Assembly: GCA_900555605.1 (NCBI GenBank)
Contig: USLW01000057.1
Location: 1-9,415 of the forward strand
DNA from: an uncultured Clostridium sp.
Lineage (GTDB): Bacteria > Bacillota > Clostridia > UBA1212 > UBA1255
Direction of reading: 5' to 3'
Length of the DNA: 9,415 bases
The stretch's first letter is position 1. The number at the start of each line of letters is the position of its first letter. Below the pieces are notes generated by a model, which ran no database searches, was not told the DNA's origin, and was given only the letters and a program-made list of their open reading frames with translations. Position numbers and translations under genes: made by a program. This document shows positions 6,419-9,415 of the stretch, one piece after another.

Positions 6419-9415
6419 TAAAATCAGAGTACACGAATTGGCAAAACAGTTAAAATCAACGAGCAAACGCATTATTGAAATGCTCAGTGAGATCGGCATT
6501 TTTAATAAGAGCTACATGAGCACGCTCGAAGATGAGGAGCTGCAGGCATTTTACAATCATATCGGTTATCATCCGGATGCGGGAAAGAAGCAGGAAACGA
6601 TAGGTGCCTCTGCTATCGGTGCGGGAAGCAGCGAAAAAACAGCCTCTGCGGGAGGCACTCGCGCGGTCCATGGAGCCGGGCAGAAATCCAGCGGAATCGT
6701 AGTGCGCAGGATTATACATGATCAGTCGTCCTTTTCGGAGGGAAAAGCGCAGAATCCGCAGGGCGGGACTCCTTCCGGGAAAAAACAGTTTCAGCGTCAG
6801 CAGAGCAGAACCGCATCGTCCGGTCTGCGGTCCGGCTATGAAGTGAGAAGCGCAGAAAGCTATGAGGCGCTGCTCTCGGAGACGCAGGAGCGTCAGAAAA
6901 ATGAGTCAGGTGCTGATCTGCCGGAAAATACCGCTGCTGAGCCGGCGGCACAGGAGACCACCACTGTACGCAGAATCAAGCGGATTGCAAAGAACAGGCC
7001 GGCGGAAACCGGAGACGCCGAGGTGCAGCGTCCGGAAACAAAAAAAGAAGGCACGGAAGCTTTTGCTGCTGGAGAACAGACACCTGCAGCGGGGTCTGCT
7101 GCTTCGATTGCTGTACCTGATGCTGAAAAAAATGCAGAACAGCCTGCCGCAGCGGCGCCTGCTGTAAAAACAACAGAGCCGATCTCAAAGGTTTACCATT
7201 ATCAGGAGGAAATTGTGATTGACCTTCCCGAACCGGAAGGTGCCGCAAAATCTGATGATAAAAATGATATAGCCACATCAGATGCTGCGAAATCCGAGAA
7301 TTTGCATGCAGAAGCGCAGGCACAGGCCCCCCGCACCGAAGGTGCGATGCGTACCCAAGGGACGATGCGGTCGGAACCCGCTGTTCGTTCTGATCGGCCT
7401 GTTCGTTCTGATCGGCCCGCCGGCACCGGGCGTCCGGATCGATATGAACGTCCCGCCCGTCCGGATGGGACGGACAGAAGCACCGGGCGGTTTGACCGCG
7501 GCGGCGTAAGACCGCAGGAATTGAACCGTGACCGCAGCCGGCCTGCACAGCCGGCCGCCGGCAGCAGAAATCCGGGCGGCTTTAGAAACAGTGACCGCCC
7601 GCGGACTGACCGTCCAAGAGACGACCGTCCAAGAGACGGGAGAAATCCCGGAGCCGGCAGACTGTCTATTCCCGCAGTGGATCCGGCAGTGGCTGCGTCA
7701 CAGGAGCCGCGCAGGGATTTTGGAAGCAAAAATTACGATAAAAATATAGACCGGCCCCAAAAGAAGGACGGTAAAAAGGATCCCTCCCGGCTGACTCCTT
7801 CGGCAAAGGAAAAATATAAGCCTGCCAAACAGCTGGTGGGCGATAAGAAGGGCGTTTCAGAGCTTCTGAACGATGATGTCGTATATGAGGTAGAGTCTGT
7901 ACCGCTGAAAAAGGGATCCCGCAAGCGGGATCAGAAAAGCCGCGGAAGAAACACGCCGGTATATAATCAGCCTGTAATTGCGGTACTGACCAATGTGAAG
8001 CTGCCTGAAAACATTACGGTTAAGGATTTTGCGGAAAAAATTAAAAAGACCTCGGCTGATGTGATCAAAAAGCTGATGCTGATGGGAATTATGGCGAACC
8101 AAAACCAGGTCATCGATTTCGATACAGCGGCGATTATTGCCGGTGAATATGGTATTACGGCAGAACAGGAGATCGTTGTAACGGATGAGGAATTGCTGTT
8201 TGAGGATCCGGATGATGCAGAAATCGATGAAGAGGCGGTGAGCAGGCCGCCTGTAGTCGTTGTAATGGGACACGTGGACCACGGTAAAACATCCCTGCTG
8301 GATGCGATCCGTTCCACAAGTGTCACTGCCGGGGAGGCAGGCGGTATCACACAGCATATCGGCGCCTATATGGTAAAGATTAACGATCGGAAAATTACAT
8401 TTTTGGATACCCCGGGCCACGAGGCCTTTACCTCCATGCGTGCCCGGGGCGCCATGGTCACGGACATCGCCATTCTGGTGGTGGCTGCCGAGGACGGCAT
8501 CATGCCCCAGACCGTCGAGTCCATCAACCACGCCAAGGCCGCCGAGATCCCCATCATCGTAGCCATCAACAAGATGGATAAGCCCGAAGCCAACCCCGAC
8601 CGCATCAAGCAGCAGCTGACCGAGTACGGTCTGGTGTGCGAGGAGTGGGGCGGCGACACGATATGTGTGCCCGTTTCGGCAGTTACAAAGATGAATATAG
8701 ATAAGCTTCTCGAAGCAATACTTCTTGTTGCCGAGATGAAGGAGCTCAAGGCAAACCCGAACCGTGCGGCAAAGGGTATAGTTATAGAGGCTCGCCTCGA
8801 CAAGAACAGAGGTCCCATAGCTACTCTCCTTGTCCAGAACGGTACGCTCCATTCCGGCGATATCATAGTTGCCGGTACGTCCGTCGGACGCGTCAGAGTC
8901 ATGGTTGACGACAAGGGCAGAAAGGTCAACGAGGCTGGTCCGTCCGTCCCCGTTGAGATAATGGGTCTTGCGGAAGTGCCGAGCGCCGGTGATGATTTTG
9001 CGGCTGTTGAAGATGAAAAGCTCGCAAGAGAGCTTGTTGAAAAGAGAAAGTTCGACGCTAAGGAAGAACAGTTCAAGCTCTATAAGAAGGTCAGCCTTGA
9101 TAATCTGTTCTCACAGATCGAGGAAGGCTCGATGAAGAAGCTGCCTATCATCGTAAAGGCGGATGTACAGGGTTCTGTAGAAGCTGTTTCACAGTCACTG
9201 TCAAAGCTGTCAAACGATGAAGTAAAGGTAGAAGTAATTCACGGTGCGGTAGGTGCCGTAACAGAAAGCGACGTTATGCTTGCAAAGGCATCGGGCGCTA
9301 TCATAGTAGGCTTTAACGTAAGACCTAACCCTGCGGCTGCAGACAACGCAAAGCGTGACGGTGTCGATATAAGACTCTACAGAGTAATATATGACGCAAT
9401 AGAAGAAATCGAAAC
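6411..9415 (+). CDS. infB: Translation initiation factor IF-2, 3' end beyond window
   Basis: Translation starts at TTG 6411 and stays open through the right edge, 1001 residues, with the C2 initiator-tRNA-binding domain still missing. An IF2_N module lies at about 2-55. A long disordered region (about 60-515) rich in Ala, Glu, Arg, Asp and Pro follows. A second IF2_N module starts near 521 ([20 protein letters not shown]). The GTPase domain begins near 614 with G1 GHVDHGKT (620-627), G2 GGITQHIG (644-651), G3 DTPGH (666-670), G4 NKMD (720-723) and G5 VSA. Domain II comes next, then domain III with [13 protein letters not shown]2 places fMet-tRNA on the 30S subunit and drives subunit joining with GTP. 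It overlaps ylxR by eight bases and is the last visible operon gene. Codon use changes sharply at 8409 and 8658 without breaking the frame, so the GTPase-to-C-terminus part may not belong to the same genome as the N-terminal part. Confidence 0.95.
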   Translation, partial: MDNKIRVHELAKQLKSTSKRIIEMLSEIGIFNKSYMSTLEDEELQAFYNHIGYHPDAGKKQETIGASAIGAGSSEKTASAGGTRAVHGAGQKSSGIVVRRIIHDQSSFSEGKAQNPQGGTPSGKKQFQRQQSRTASSGLRSGYEVRSAESYEALLSETQERQKNESGADLPENTAAEPAAQETTTVRRIKRIAKNRPAETGDAEVQRPETKKEGTEAFAAGEQTPAAGSAASIAVPDAEKNAEQPAAAAPAVKTTEPISKVYHYQEEIVIDLPEPEGAAKSDDKNDIATSDAAKSENLHAEAQAQAPRTEGAMRTQGTMRSEPAVRSDRPVRSDRPAGTGRPDRYERPARPDGTDRSTGRFDRGGVRPQELNRDRSRPAQPAAGSRNPGGFRNSDRPRTDRPRDDRPRDGRNPGAGRLSIPAVDPAVAASQEPRRDFGSKNYDKNIDRPQKKDGKKDPSRLTPSAKEKYKPAKQLVGDKKGVSELLNDDVVYEVESVPLKKGSRKRDQKSRGRNTPVYNQPVIAVLTNVKLPENITVKDFAEKIKKTSADVIKKLMLMGIMANQNQVIDFDTAAIIAGEYGITAEQEIVVTDEELLFEDPDDAEIDEEAVSRPPVVVVMGHVDHGKTSLLDAIRSTSVTAGEAGGITQHIGAYMVKINDRKITFLDTPGHEAFTSMRARGAMVTDIAILVVAAEDGIMPQTVESINHAKAAEIPIIVAINKMDKPEANPDRIKQQLTEYGLVCEEWGGDTICVPVSAVTKMNIDKLLEAILLVAEMKELKANPNRAAKGIVIEARLDKNRGPIATLLVQNGTLHSGDIIVAGTSVGRVRVMVDDKGRKVNEAGPSVPVEIMGLAEVPSAGDDFAAVEDEKLARELVEKRKFDAKEEQFKLYKKVSLDNLFSQIEEGSMKKLPIIVKADVQGSVEAVSQSLSKLSNDEVKVEVIHGAVGAVTESDVMLAKASGAIIVGFNVRPNPAAADNAKRDGVDIRLYRVIYDAIEEIE
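7381..7416 (+). repeat. Perfect 2 x 18-bp tandem repeat in the IF2 disordered region
   Basis: The unit CTGTTCGTTCTGATCGGC occurs twice without a gap and encodes tandem VRSDRP motifs within an Arg/Asp/Pro-rich tract. It keeps the frame. Exact identity at DNA level suggests recent duplication by slippage in a region free of structural constraint. Confidence 0.9.
7608..7637 (+). repeat. Perfect 2 x 15-bp tandem repeat in the IF2 disordered region
   Basis: The unit GACCGTCCAAGAGAC occurs twice in tandem and encodes [10 protein letters not shown]. With the nearby VRSDRP repeats it builds a basic, proline-broken tract typical of flexible RNA-contacting linkers. Confidence 0.9.
8409..8657 (+). other. 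GC3-rich foreign-looking block inside infB
   Basis: By hand count 75 of 83 codons here end in G or C, against 27 of 53 in the stretch just before (8250-8408). Ala is almost always GCC and Ile is ATC in eight of nine cases. The block starts inside DTPGHEAFT and ends at EWGGD, both nearly invariant in IF2. The protein frame is uninterrupted. It looks like infB sequence from a high-GC relative, joined by assembly or recombination. Confidence 0.8.
8658..9415 (+). other. ATA- and AGA-rich segment of infB with a third codon style
   Basis: Ile is ATA in 12 of 19 cases here, compared with 4 of 36 in infB before 8409 and 0 of 9 in the GC-rich block. Arg is mostly AGA. Val changes within the segment: no GTA among 18 Val codons before 9153, then GTA in 11 of 14 from 9153 on. 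The encoded protein is ordinary IF2 domain II and III. The codon style is that of a different organism from the one supplying rimP-nusA-ylxR. Confidence 0.75.

Noticed and set aside
6976..7729. Two antisense open frames across the IF2 disordered region
   Set aside because: Low-complexity GC-rich repeats suppress stop codons on both strands. Neither frame resembles a real protein.
7857..8852. 331-residue open frame antisense to infB
   Set aside because: It lies wholly opposite the conserved IF2 coding sequence and spans the codon-style join. Its composition (His/Cys/Arg-rich, no domain) is that of a reverse-complement shadow.
8366..9076. 236-residue Ser/Thr-rich antisense open frame
   Set aside because: It is opposite the IF2 GTPase and domain II. 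The Ser-rich composition is the expected antisense reading of the plus-strand codons, and it has no ribosome site or family resemblance.
1..9415. CRISPR arrays, insertion sequences, tRNA/rRNA, phage or toxin-antitoxin genes
   Set aside because: No spaced direct repeats, transposase-like frames, terminal inverted repeats or tRNA cloverleaf were seen on either strand. The only repeats are short in-gene duplications.

Overview
The window looks like chromosome from a low-to-mid GC Gram-positive anaerobe of the class Clostridia, with a Lachnospiraceae-like feel. The evidence is the rimP-nusA-ylxR-infB order, the strong GGAGG ribosome sites, the mixed codon use, and an nfeD-SPFH membrane pair beside it. 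It is most likely a metagenomic or draft contig, because its right end is compositionally patchy.

Layout. (1) 1-2594, plus strand: two tandem, mutually similar right-handed parallel beta-helix proteins of the pectate-lyase-3 type. The first has lost its 5' end at the window edge. The second keeps an N-terminal membrane anchor and a low-complexity linker. (2) 2595-2719: a convergent intergenic gap with a strong, probably bidirectional terminator. (3) 2720-4122, minus strand: a two-gene operon of a short NfeD-type membrane protein and an SPFH/band 7 (stomatin/QmcA-like) protein, coupled by an ATGA overlap. (4) 4123-4473: a divergent control region with a near-consensus promoter for rimP, a candidate opposing promoter for nfeD, and a leader hairpin on each transcript. 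(5) 4474-9415, plus strand: the translation/transcription operon rimP, nusA, ylxR and infB, tightly packed, with infB running off the right edge. No ylxQ gene lies between ylxR and infB. infB starts at a TTG codon that overlaps the end of ylxR.

How the genes fit together. RimP (30S maturation), NusA (elongation, pausing and antitermination), YlxR (small RNA-binding protein) and IF2 (initiator tRNA GTPase) form a standard bacterial housekeeping operon. NfeD plus SPFH protein is a standard pair for organising membrane microdomains. The beta-helix pair is probably surface-exposed or secreted; its substrate cannot be told from sequence.

The most notable signal is inside infB. The reading frame is intact, but codon use changes abruptly at 8409 and again at 8658, with a possible third shift near 9060-9153. 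The two sharp joins fall in or beside the most conserved stretches of IF2 (DTPGHEAFT and EWGGD). The simplest reading is a chimeric assembly joining infB reads from different organisms; recombination between lineages is the alternative. I found no CRISPR array, mobile element, tRNA or rRNA, and nothing I would call a new biological system.
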